Below the pieces are notes generated by a model. The model saw nothing but the letters and a program-made list of their open reading frames with translations. It did not search any database and was not told the DNA's origin. The translations under genes were made by a program, and so were the position numbers. A stretch of 64,000 nucleotides of DNA from Bacillus sp. FJAT-45350. GTDB lineage: Bacteria > Bacillota > Bacilli > Bacillales > NISU01. Location of the stretch: NCBI RefSeq assembly GCF_002335805.1, contig NZ_NISU01000001.1, positions 2,736,079-2,800,078 on the forward strand. Direction: 5' to 3'. This document shows positions 34,930 through 42,883 of the stretch, piece after piece; positions within the stretch are counted from its first letter, which is position 1, and every line of letters starts with the position of its first letter.

Positions 34930-35230
34930 TATGACATCCCAAGAAATGCAATAATTACAATTTATGGTACTGTCGGTGTTGGTAAATCAACAATCACAAA
35001 ATCACTTGTGAGTGCACTTCAATTTCGCACATTCTTTGAAAATGTTGAAAATAATCCTTACTTAGTTGAATTTTATGGGGATTTTGATCGATGTAGAAGG
35101 AAGTATTGAGGATATTTTAGCAAGGCTTGAAGACGTGTTCGCCCAATGGAGCAACAGGGTATGAAATTGACTTTTTGCACTCTTTACAGCAAACAATAAA
35201 TCAACCAGTTACATCTTATATAAACAATAT
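34930..35230 (+). pseudogene. Remnant of a deoxynucleoside kinase gene
   Basis: The frame from 34936 encodes IPRNAIITIYGTVGVGKST, then FENVENNPYLVEFYGDF, the N-terminal P-loop and LID-side region of Bacillus dGK/dCK-type deoxynucleoside kinases. It stops at 35109. In another frame from about 35082 comes LIDVEGSIEDILARLEDV, which resembles the later LxGDxExILxRI region of the same family, then another stop. About 80 residues between the two are gone and no start codon with a ribosome binding site precedes the fragment, so it is a deleted, frameshifted relic. Confidence 0.75.
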
Positions 35231-35275
35231 ATATAATAGAAGTATATTGATTTACTTGAAAGGAGCTAACAAACT

Positions 35276-35482
35276 GTGATTGAATTTGCCTCTTCATTTA
35301 TACTACTTTTTCTTTTTTTCGGGTTGGGTATATTCCTACTAAACATTCTAACTAGCATATGGGCATATAGAGATTCCATCCGTAAAGGAAATAGTAAGGA
35401 GTATGCGATTATTGTCTTAGTAGGTACATTGTTCTTCCCTATCCTTGGATTAATTGTTTACCTTATCATTCGAAATGATTAA
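35276..35482 (+). CDS. Small membrane protein, 68 residues
   Basis: Two hydrophobic segments (about residues 4-28 and 43-64) with a short basic connector YRDSIRKGNSKEY, a layout similar to the PLDc_N-like small membrane proteins. It starts at GTG with GAAAGGAG upstream. Its stop overlaps that of the convergent next gene by four bases. The function is unknown. Confidence 0.7.
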   Translation: MIEFASSFILLFLFFGLGIFLLNILTSIWAYRDSIRKGNSKEYAIIVLVGTLFFPILGLIVYLIIRND

Positions 35483-35781
35483 TTAAGCAGTACAGTCTCA
35501 AAGTTAACTGCTTCACGCTCTACACCTAGCTTCTCTAAAAAATCATACACTTCATCTAATGTCTCTGCAGGATATGTAAATTTAGTAATATGATCAGTTT
35601 GCTTAATATTATCTACTAAAGAATCTCCTTCCTTCAGCTTATCCTTTATAGATAAAAGAAAACCAATCATCTCTTCATCCTTCTCAAAGCTTAGTATCCC
35701 TCTTGTTTTATTATAGGATACAACAAGGGGGACATTTGTATAAGGATGAAGGAAATATGCCTTATATAATTTATTATCCAT
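35479..35781 (-). CDS. Hypothetical protein, 100 residues
   Basis: Not recognised. Soluble, acidic, with the conserved-looking start MDNKLYKAYFLHPYTNVPLVVSY... and a helical C-terminal half (LDEVYDFLEKLGVE). It has GGAAGGAG before the ATG and is probably monocistronic. It has no Cys or signal peptide. Confidence 0.7.
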   Translation of the reverse strand: MDNKLYKAYFLHPYTNVPLVVSYNKTRGILSFEKDEEMIGFLLSIKDKLKEGDSLVDNIKQTDHITKFTYPAETLDEVYDFLEKLGVEREAVNFETVLLN

Positions 35782-35861
35782 AATACAAACTCCTTCCGTT
35801 TACTATCACTGTATTAACTGTATATTTTACCAGTACTTTTTGCAATTTAAAAGCTTGATAC

Positions 35862-35909
35862 AAAAAAGGATGTGGAGAAAAAGGTCAAACCTTTATGCCA
35901 CATCCTTTT
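35862..35909 (-). terminator. Terminator of the sigma/anti-sigma operon
   Basis: Stem CCACATCCTTTT / AAAAGGATGTGG with an inner hairpin; on the minus strand it is followed by T residues. Confidence 0.75.
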
Positions 35910-35920
35910 CTATTTATTAT

Positions 35921-37270
35921 TTATTTAATACGAACATTCATTGTATCTTGTAATCTTGTAGGGTAATCAACAATTTCTAGAATGATCCGCTCTTCCTCCA
36001 GTCTTGGAATACTAAATTTAGTTTCCATTATGCGACCATCTGGATTACTAGTTCCAATAGAATTAACAGAAGCGACCTCTTCCCCCTCCTCATTCATAAT
36101 TAGGCTACTTAGTACTTGATAGCTATGGTTCATGCTATCAAACTTTTCATCTAGCTCAATATGAAAGATAAAATGGTGCATGTTGTTCGTTGTCTTTAAT
36201 TCCTCTAAATGGAGCCCACTTGGTGCCTTTATTAGCTTACCATTGGTCAGGTCAATGACAACCTTTCTATCTGCATCGCTTAATGCTCTCACTTGAGATG
36301 CTTCTAAGTAAAGTTCTTCTGATTCATGAAAATAACTGCTCTCTAAATACAAAATTTGTTCATACTCGCTAATATAATTAGCTATTATCCCATTAGTGGA
36401 TGTACTCCACCTTTCTCCGTTTTCATTCACTACCATTAAATCTTCGAATCGAAAAATCTTATAAAGGTTTGTTTCATCGAATTGAACTTTAAGTGACATT
36501 CTTGTAGGATAAATCGTAGCTTCTTTAAATATCATCCGTTGATTTGCAAAATACGTTTCTTCATTTATCTCATATTCCTCTTTCAACCCGATAAAAGTTT
36601 CTTTATTAATAGGAAATGTGACGCTCCAATTTATATTTTCTGTAGTAACATAACTAGACTTATCTCTTAATTGAAATTCAACTTCAACTGTTAGTTCATC
36701 CGGAATCGATGTATCTTCCATAAAATTAACATCGATTTTTCCATAACTTATTTTTTCATCAGCTAATTGGTCGTGAAAATTACCATATGATACTGAACCG
36801 ATACTAAACCCTTCTCCTAATTCATTAGTAAACGATATCTCCCTCATAGAAGCACTAGTGACATCCCCCATATTTTCTACTGAATAAAATAATACCATCC
36901 TAGACTCATCTATCGTCATCCCTTCTACTGTCCATTTAAGGTCAAGGTGTTTATCTGACTCATTAATCGGTGTAGCATAATCATGTTCAATTGCTTCCTT
37001 TAACCCTTTATCAAAATGAACAAGCTCTACAAAATACTTCCCACCAGGTAATTCCCCTATATAGTTCGCAAAGACAGGAGATACTCGGACTGTTGTCACC
37101 ATAGTTATAAGAAATAAACATGCAACAGCAACTGTCCATTGCGCCTTTCTTTTTCGTACTTTTTCAAATCGTGCCTTTTCAATACCCGATTGAATAAACA
37201 TATCTATTTGTTCAGGTACTTCTTGATTTCTTTTCTTTTGACCGTACCTTTTTAACTCTTGCTCATCCAT
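35921..37270 (-). CDS. DUF4179-type anti-sigma factor-like membrane protein
   Basis: A protein of about 449 residues with a short cytoplasmic N terminus (DEQELKRYGQKKRNQEVPEQIDMFIQSG), one membrane segment at about 45-65 and a large extracytoplasmic part. This is the layout of DUF4179 (with DUF5643) proteins paired with ECF sigma factors. The start at 37270 follows AGGTGATCTTG and overlaps the sigma gene by eight bases, so they are coupled. It probably holds the sigma factor at the membrane until an envelope signal appears; the signal is unknown. Confidence 0.8.
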   Translation of the reverse strand: MDEQELKRYGQKKRNQEVPEQIDMFIQSGIEKARFEKVRKRKAQWTVAVACLFLITMVTTVRVSPVFANYIGELPGGKYFVELVHFDKGLKEAIEHDYATPINESDKHLDLKWTVEGMTIDESRMVLFYSVENMGDVTSASMREISFTNELGEGFSIGSVSYGNFHDQLADEKISYGKIDVNFMEDTSIPDELTVEVEFQLRDKSSYVTTENINWSVTFPINKETFIGLKEEYEINEETYFANQRMIFKEATIYPTRMSLKVQFDETNLYKIFRFEDLMVVNENGERWSTSTNGIIANYISEYEQILYLESSYFHESEELYLEASQVRALSDADRKVVIDLTNGKLIKAPSGLHLEELKTTNNMHHFIFHIELDEKFDSMNHSYQVLSSLIMNEEGEEVASVNSIGTSNPDGRIMETKFSIPRLEEERIILEIVDYPTRLQDTMNVRIK

Positions 37271-37778
37271 CAAGATCACCTACCTTCATTTGAACTTTGA
37301 GCTGTTTTAAAGCTTGATGTATCCATGTTTTAATCGTTCCCTCTGGTCTTTTAAGAATATTTGCTATTTCACTAATCGGTAGCTCTTGAAAATATCTTAG
37401 AATAATAACATGCTGATACTCCGCTCGTAGTTTAGCAATCTCTTCTTCTAACTCAAGCTTCATCTGTGAATGTTCTTCTATCTGATTCACAGGTTCCGAA
37501 AACTGTACGACCATTCGTTTCTTTTGCTTAAGTTCATCGCTACAATGATTTATTAAAATTCGGATAAGCCAAGTTTTAAAATACTTCGGTTCCTTCAACT
37601 TTTTACAACTTTTAAAGGCAAGGTATGTTACCTCTTGAATAGCTTCAAGAGCATCAGACTCATTTTTAACATATGAAAAGGCTATCTGATAAAGCTGTTG
37701 TTTATAGGCTGCAATTAGCTCATAAAACGCTTCACCGTCTCCCTTTCTGGCACGCCTAACTAATTCCTCCGTGTTCAC
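37263..37778 (-). CDS. ECF RNA polymerase sigma factor
   Basis: A 171-residue sigma-70 family protein with region 2 (FYELIAAYKQQLYQIAFSYVKNESDALEAIQEVTYLAF, about 17-54, and YFKTWLIRILINHC) and region 4 (ISEIANILKRPEGTIKTWIHQAL, about 140-162), with no region 3. It resembles the SigV/ECF30 type. It starts at GTG with GGAGG upstream. The next gene encodes its likely anti-sigma factor. I do not see an obvious autoregulatory promoter that I can name. Confidence 0.9.
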   Translation of the reverse strand: MNTEELVRRARKGDGEAFYELIAAYKQQLYQIAFSYVKNESDALEAIQEVTYLAFKSCKKLKEPKYFKTWLIRILINHCSDELKQKKRMVVQFSEPVNQIEEHSQMKLELEEEIAKLRAEYQHVIILRYFQELPISEIANILKRPEGTIKTWIHQALKQLKVQMKVGDLDG

Positions 37779-37859
37779 GTAATTCCTCCATTCCGTATAA
37801 CAAACACATCTACCTATTAGACTGCTAACAGCTTAGAAACGTTTTACTAAAAGAAAAAA

Positions 37860-37970
37860 AACCGCTAAGCGGTCTTTTGTTTAAAGCAATGTGCGGAGCC
37901 ATTGCCCTTCTTTGAATAAGCTTTCACTTATCCATAACTTAAGTATTTTTTATTTTCCTAAAAAAAGAAT
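37860..37970. repeat. Dispersed intergenic repeat, copy B
   Basis: Shares its block order with 11696-11785: ACCGCTAAGCGGT, TGTTTA, AGCAATGTG-xx-AGCCATTGC, CTTCTTTGA, TTATCCA and TTTCCTAA. The first block is a hairpin with A/T runs that may act as a minus-strand terminator. Confidence 0.55.
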
Positions 37971-37999
37971 AGAGAAAACTTAATTAGTTTTCTCCTATC
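37967..37999 (-). terminator. Terminator of the uspA-type operon
   Basis: Stem of about 14 bp (GATAGGAGAAAACT / AGTTTTCTCTATTC) followed by a T-run on the minus strand. Confidence 0.7.
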
Positions 38000-38010
38000 C
38001 CATTCACATT

Positions 38011-38202
38011 TTATACTTCTTGACCTTTTCTGCATTCTATTACTAGCTTTAAATATTCCTCATCAATTTCTGCTTCCTCTGCTAATTCTGGAACCTTTGA
38101 AATATCTTTACCACAATGGGGACAATTCCAGTTATGTTTATCATAAGCAGGAGAGAATGAGAGATGTAAACAACTACAACACACCTTTTTCAACATTGTC
38201 AT
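38011..38202 (-). CDS. Small zinc-ribbon protein
   Basis: A 63-residue protein with a possible zinc site made of CCSC (8-11) and CPHC (27-30), then an acidic helical tail. It lies 18 bp downstream of a universal stress protein gene in the same orientation, so it is probably cotranscribed. The family is not recognised and the function is unknown. Confidence 0.7.
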   Translation of the reverse strand: MTMLKKVCCSCLHLSFSPAYDKHNWNCPHCGKDISKVPELAEEAEIDEEYLKLVIECRKGQEV

Positions 38203-38220
38203 CGCAATACTACCTTTCTT

Positions 38221-38628
38221 TTAATTAATAACCATCACTGGAATTTTTGATAGGTTCATAACTCCGAGACTTACACTCCCCATAGCATATGAATTATAAT
38301 CAGATAAGCCACGGCACCCTATGACAATTAAATCAATCTCCTCGTTTGCCGCATAATTTATAATTTCATATTTAGGTTCACCTTCTAGAACCTTCCCAAC
38401 TTTCTCAATCGGATAATCAGCGAAATATTTGATACTCTTTTCAATTATTTGAGAGCCTTGCTTTACTAAATGCTCTCTAATATTAGGATATATTTTCATT
38501 AAATCCTCTGATTCAGGTATAATATGAACGAAATGAAGTGATGGTAAAGAAACGAGAAAATGCTGTTTAACAAAGTCAAATGCTTTATATACATATTTGG
38601 AATCATCTGTCGCTATTAAAATTCTCAT
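38221..38628 (-). CDS. Universal stress protein, UspA family
   Basis: A 135-residue UspA-domain protein. It starts MRILIATDDSKYVYKAFDF and ends with the ATP-binding signature GCRGLSDYNSYAMGSVS, which matches G-x2-G-x9-G-S/T, followed by KIPVMVIN. It is predicted to be a cytoplasmic nucleotide-binding dimer involved in stress survival; the specific role is unknown. Confidence 0.88.
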   Translation of the reverse strand: MRILIATDDSKYVYKAFDFVKQHFLVSLPSLHFVHIIPESEDLMKIYPNIREHLVKQGSQIIEKSIKYFADYPIEKVGKVLEGEPKYEIINYAANEEIDLIVIGCRGLSDYNSYAMGSVSLGVMNLSKIPVMVIN

Positions 38629-38742
38629 ATGTTTCTCCTACTCTATATTGACTATTTACTAGATTTGAACTGCTTTTAACATATATTGATGATCATTCAA
38701 CATTTTCTTCCAAATAGTTTGACAAATCAGTCCAAAATTCTG

Positions 38743-38780
38743 TAACGGAGGATAAGGATACACATCCCTATCCTCCGTTA
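38743..38780 (-). terminator. Hairpin downstream of the nitric oxide synthase gene
   Basis: Stem TAACGGAGGATA / TATCCTCCGTTA lies directly after the stop; the T-run is poor. Confidence 0.55.
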
Positions 38781-38783
38781 TGG

Positions 38784-39878
38784 TCATTTGCTTTTTAGAA
38801 AGTGTTTGTCTTGATAAAAGTAATTCGGTTTCATTGTTTCATTTTCATATGGTTTATGAAAAATATGAGTTGTTGCAGGAGAAACTGGCGGAATAAGCCA
38901 TGTCCAATCTCCTGTTACATGCCGGTTACACTTCTCTTCTCTTTCCTCAAAATGCTTAAACTGATTAGCTGCTGTATGATGATCGACAATACTTACACCA
39001 TCTTCTTTAAAAGAGTGCAGAACCGCCATATTTAATTCTACTAATGCTTTATCTCTCCACAAAGTTGATTCTCGACTAGAGTCAATCCCCATAATTGATG
39101 CGACTTTTGGTAGCATATTATATCTGTCCGTATCTGCAAAATTTCTCGCACCGATTTCTGTTCCCATATACCAACCATTGAAAGGTGCTGCTGTGTACTG
39201 TATTCCACCAATTTCAAGCATCATTTCCGATACGATCGGAACAGCGTACCACTTTAGATGTAAATCCTCAAAGCTAGCAATTTCAGGATGACGAATTTCT
39301 ACCTCTAAAACTATTTCCTTTGGAATCTCAAAGAACTTTGGCTCCTTACCCTCAATCTCTATTACTAGTGGAAGAATGTCAAAATGAGTTCTCTCTCCTT
39401 CCCACCCTAACTCCCTACAAACATTTGTGAATTCAATCGAACCAGGATCACCTATAATTCCATGGTTTGTTTCGTATCCTGCGTATCGAATGAGCTGATA
39501 ATTCCATATCCGTACTCGCTTTTTTGTTGCTGGCTTTAATATTGTAATTGTCGGTAAAATCTTACCATTATTTGTTGCATATTCAATATGTCGAATGAGT
39601 GCTTGTGCCATTTCCTCTTCCGTTTCAAGCGCACGTTCATCTAAAATATGTAATGTATCCCAAAATAATCGACCAATGCATCGATTACTATTTCGCCACG
39701 CCATCTTTGCTCCGTGCTCTAACTCTTCATTTGTATGCTCATAAAAGCCACTATCATTTATTTGAGATTTCACTTCAGATAATCGCTGTTCTGTCTCTTT
39801 TGAACCTTTTCCAAGCTCGGCATAACAAGTCATAATGAACTGTACTGCTTCTTGAAGTACTTGCTCTTTTGAATACAC
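38784..39878 (-). CDS. nos: Bacterial nitric oxide synthase oxygenase
   Basis: A 364-residue oxygenase-only NOS that converts L-arginine to NO and citrulline. The heme-thiolate Cys67 is in [13 protein letters not shown]. Substrate and pterin regions are recognisable: [38 protein letters not shown] chose the GTG at 39878: GGGGTGGAG lies just upstream and the resulting N terminus ([15 protein letters not shown]) aligns with B. subtilis YflM; an ATG at 39923 would add 15 residues. No reductase domain is encoded nearby. Confidence 0.95.
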   Translation of the reverse strand: MYSKEQVLQEAVQFIMTCYAELGKGSKETEQRLSEVKSQINDSGFYEHTNEELEHGAKMAWRNSNRCIGRLFWDTLHILDERALETEEEMAQALIRHIEYATNNGKILPTITILKPATKKRVRIWNYQLIRYAGYETNHGIIGDPGSIEFTNVCRELGWEGERTHFDILPLVIEIEGKEPKFFEIPKEIVLEVEIRHPEIASFEDLHLKWYAVPIVSEMMLEIGGIQYTAAPFNGWYMGTEIGARNFADTDRYNMLPKVASIMGIDSSRESTLWRDKALVELNMAVLHSFKEDGVSIVDHHTAANQFKHFEEREEKCNRHVTGDWTWLIPPVSPATTHIFHKPYENETMKPNYFYQDKHFLKSK

Positions 39879-40119
39879 GATACTCCACCCCATTATTGTT
39901 GTAGCTTCTAGTATGTTCAGCATATGTAAATTTTACTACTAAAACCATTATAGTTTAAATTTTTCGATAGTAGTTTTTTGTTAGTAAGCTTTCATAAAAA
40001 GGACACTTTTCAACAGAAGCTGGCATAAACAATTATAAGCTTCAGTTTGAATTTTTGGGATTCCTTACTTATAAGTGGTAAAATCATATCGTCATTTACT
40101 ATTTATAAGGGGTTATACT

Positions 40120-40989
40120 ATGGATTCAGTCACACACACACTTTTTGGCTTAACAATTTACGGAGCAATTGATAAAAAGGAGATGACTCCAAAAACAAAA
40201 AAAGCCTTTTTTTTAACGGCAGTAGTTGGAAGTCATTTACCAGATATTGATGTTATCTCTCAACTTTGGGATACAGAAGGAAATTACCAAATGTGGCATC
40301 GTGGAGTAACACATTCACTTTTCATGGTACCTGTCTGGGCACTGCTTCTTGTATTTCTTTGCTACATTTTATTTGGAGTAAAAGATAGACGCCTATTTTA
40401 TGTAGGTTTGTTAGCTGTATTTATACATAGCACAATCGACCTTTTTAATGCGTGGGGAACTGGCTATTTTGAACCACTTTCCTCAATTCGCATAACCTTT
40501 GGTACACTACCGATTGTTGACTTAGTAATTTGGGCTATTATTCTTACTGGCTTTTTAGTGAGACGATTAAATAAAAACTCAACTTACCGCGTATACCGCT
40601 ATGTAGGAATTGCCATTGCATTACACGTTCTTATCCAATCAGCTCAGGGATATGTCATCTATCATAAATATACTGACCAATATGAACAACATACATTATC
40701 AGCAAGCTTCATCCCTTGGCATTTTACTGTTATCGGTAAAGAGGAAAATGAAATAGAAATACTAAGCACAAATCTATTTGGTTACGAAGAGCAACAGTAT
40801 TTACTAACTTCCGCTGAAGATACGAATCTAGAAGAATTATTTGAACAACGCCCAGAAGCAAGAACCTTATATGAATGGTCCCCATTTGTCGTCATCGTAG
40901 ACGAAGACGACACACTCGGCGTATACGACCCAAGATTCTACCGAAACGGACAATCGTTTTTATTTGAGTATATAGAAAGAGCAAACTGA
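40120..40989 (+). CDS. Membrane-bound metal-dependent hydrolase, YfhP/DUF457 paralogue
   Basis: A 289-residue protein with about four membrane segments. Its motifs MDSVTHTLFG, HRGVTHS and STIDLFNAWGT mirror those of YfhP (24463-25446), so it is a paralogue in the YdjM-like family. The start at 40120 follows AAGGGG by seven bases; an earlier in-frame start at 40075 has no ribosome binding site. The substrate is unknown. Confidence 0.8.
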   Translation: MDSVTHTLFGLTIYGAIDKKEMTPKTKKAFFLTAVVGSHLPDIDVISQLWDTEGNYQMWHRGVTHSLFMVPVWALLLVFLCYILFGVKDRRLFYVGLLAVFIHSTIDLFNAWGTGYFEPLSSIRITFGTLPIVDLVIWAIILTGFLVRRLNKNSTYRVYRYVGIAIALHVLIQSAQGYVIYHKYTDQYEQHTLSASFIPWHFTVIGKEENEIEILSTNLFGYEEQQYLLTSAEDTNLEELFEQRPEARTLYEWSPFVVIVDEDDTLGVYDPRFYRNGQSFLFEYIERAN

Positions 40990-41006
40990 CACAAGGAAAG
41001 TTTGCT

Positions 41007-41120
41007 TTAAAGCGATGAGTGAAGTCGCTGTCATGTTTTAAGCCGTCTAGGAGTGGTTTTCTCCTAAACGGCGCACAGCGAACGAAGCCATCGCCCTCTC
41101 TGACTAAGCTTAACTTTTTC
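41007..41120. repeat. Hairpin-rich region related to the dispersed repeat
   Basis: Contains TTTAAAGCGATG...AAGTCGCT and later AAGCCATCGCCCTCTCTGACTAAGCTTA, similar to the core of copies A and B but interrupted by a stem CCGTCTAGGAG / CTCCTAAACGG (about 41043-41073). Confidence 0.4.
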
Positions 41121-41134
41121 TTTATTCACTCACT

Positions 41135-42322
41135 TCACATATACAAGCTAGCCAAAAAAATTCCCAGATTTTGCTGATAAATTGTGTCAAATTGAGATAT
41201 AGGAAGTGGATTTACTCCTCTTCCTAACTCAACTGTATACGCAGGTATTTGCCATTCTTGTATAATCCAATCCTTATAGCCTGCAAAACTATCGACGTAA
41301 CGAATCGGCCAATATCCACTTACTCTTGCAAATTCACTTACTATATCTTCAGCGATTGGTGGCTCTAGTCCTTGGAATCCCCAGTAAATTACACTTCCTT
41401 GAGTATGATACGCAAGTACTCGGTCAAAGCCACTCTCCTCCGCTAATTCAGCCATCGCAACTGCTTCCGGCTCAGTTAAAGGAGCGTATCCTGGGAAGTC
41501 TCTTGGAGCTGGTGAAGAAGGCTTCCTCTCCGCTTCCTCCTCCCAAAGGGCAGGGTACTGATTATTAAGGTCTACTCCTCTAATATTTGCTTTCCAATCA
41601 GAGAAATCAGTGCTTCCATCATTAATTGCTAATACTGTACTTCTATAAGGTTCTTCTGGAAGACCTTCCACTAGTAAATCTACACCATCTGGATTGACCA
41701 TTGGAACGATTGATAATGTTACAGAATCATAGTATGGTGGCATAAATAATCCTCGGATTGAACCTTGATTCGTTAACGAAAGAAGATATTCATTTAACGT
41801 CTGCATTAAAATAGGTGTTGTAATCCACTCATGAGCATGAAAAGAACCATTCATATGGACTCGTTTATTTCCTCTTCCTATCTGAAGCTCAATAAGATCT
41901 TTTCCCATGACAGAGTTTCCAATAATCCTTGTTGTAATAAAAGGATATATCTCCGTTAATTGATTTATCTCTCGTACCATATCTGAATAACTATATGCTC
42001 GTTTGCCTACAACGATTGGATTAACAACACGTACAGGAATATTAATTTGTTGCCCTATTTGCAAAGCGTAAGGGCTAACGGTAGGATTTACTGCCATTAG
42101 CGCATCAACAGAAATTCCTCTCTCATTTGCTATTCTCCAAAAAGATTCACCAGGCTGTACTTGATAAAAGCTAATAAAATGGCCAGGAATGCTCACCACT
42201 TGACCAATTTGTAATGCATTAGGGTTAACATCTGGATTTGAATCAACGATAAGTGTCACAGGCACTTGAAACAACTGACTGTAATACCAAAAGCTATCTC
42301 CTTGCCTTACTCTAATATTCAA
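41135..42322 (-). CDS. LysM-M14 peptidase, gamma-D-glutamyl-L-diamino acid endopeptidase type
   Basis: A 395-residue protein with two N-terminal LysM domains (about 1-47 and 51-97) and an M14 zinc carboxypeptidase domain. The zinc ligands are His162 and Glu165 in HAHEW, and probably His306 in LAYHTQG; the catalytic Glu is Glu365 in YTVELG. Homologues cleave the gamma-D-Glu-meso-diaminopimelate bond of peptidoglycan. There is no signal peptide, which fits a spore-associated or mother-cell enzyme. It starts at TTG after AAGGGATG. Confidence 0.88.
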   Translation of the reverse strand: MNIRVRQGDSFWYYSQLFQVPVTLIVDSNPDVNPNALQIGQVVSIPGHFISFYQVQPGESFWRIANERGISVDALMAVNPTVSPYALQIGQQINIPVRVVNPIVVGKRAYSYSDMVREINQLTEIYPFITTRIIGNSVMGKDLIELQIGRGNKRVHMNGSFHAHEWITTPILMQTLNEYLLSLTNQGSIRGLFMPPYYDSVTLSIVPMVNPDGVDLLVEGLPEEPYRSTVLAINDGSTDFSDWKANIRGVDLNNQYPALWEEEAERKPSSPAPRDFPGYAPLTEPEAVAMAELAEESGFDRVLAYHTQGSVIYWGFQGLEPPIAEDIVSEFARVSGYWPIRYVDSFAGYKDWIIQEWQIPAYTVELGRGVNPLPISQFDTIYQQNLGIFLASLYM

Positions 42323-42405
42323 GTTATCATCCCTTTTCGTTTTTACCTATTAGAGAAATCTTTAGCTCTCTTATTTGTATGAAAGAAAGGGACATTTATA
42401 TGATA

Positions 42406-42864
42406 TTAAAGGTTAGTTTTTTCCTTTTGACTACTGGTCAGATTATTGAAAGACTTTTGTAGTTCACTTATTCCAGATTTACAAACTCCATAGCTTAGCC
42501 AGGAGCAATCCCTACATAGGACGTCTAGATCATTCGGATTTACCCTTTCAGCAGTCAGTTGAATCAGAGATTGCTTATCATAGCTCTCATTCGGCTTAAT
42601 CCCAATATGAGAAAGTACCCTATCGTCCATCGCAACAATTCGCTCATCGGCTCCAATACTCGATTCACATTTATTAACCCCATGATGAGGGCATGTCATG
42701 CATGCTTCATCTAAACTAGCTACTACTCTAATATCAAAATTCTTCTCTCTATCTTTTACATCTGAGACGATTTGTCCCATTTTACGAATAAACTCAGGGC
42801 TGTAGCCCATCCCTTGAAATCCATGAATACATAATAAATGATGACCACGTAGCGTTATCGACAT
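42406..42864 (-). CDS. DUF1284 family protein
   Basis: A 152-residue protein that begins with the family motif SITLRGHHLLCIHGFQGMGYS and carries Cys clusters (CMTCPHHGVNKC; VLCRDCSWLSYGVC) which suggest a metal or Fe-S site. The function is unknown. It has AGGAGGGAAG before the ATG and lies downstream of the HD-GYP-like gene, separated by 19 bp, so they are probably cotranscribed. Confidence 0.85.
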   Translation of the reverse strand: MSITLRGHHLLCIHGFQGMGYSPEFIRKMGQIVSDVKDREKNFDIRVVASLDEACMTCPHHGVNKCESSIGADERIVAMDDRVLSHIGIKPNESYDKQSLIQLTAERVNPNDLDVLCRDCSWLSYGVCKSGISELQKSFNNLTSSQKEKTNL

Positions 42865-42883
42865 CTCTTCCCTCCTGACTTCT

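Noticed and set aside
34804-35109. An open frame of 101 codons that could be read as a complete gene
   Set aside because: Its first 40 codons overlap the ectABC terminator and have no ribosome binding site; the remainder is a fragment of a deoxynucleoside kinase, so it is annotated as a pseudogene.
38784-39923. A longer nitric oxide synthase starting at 39923
   Set aside because: The extra 15 residues do not align with B. subtilis NOS and the ribosome binding site lies inside them; the GTG at 39878 is preferred.
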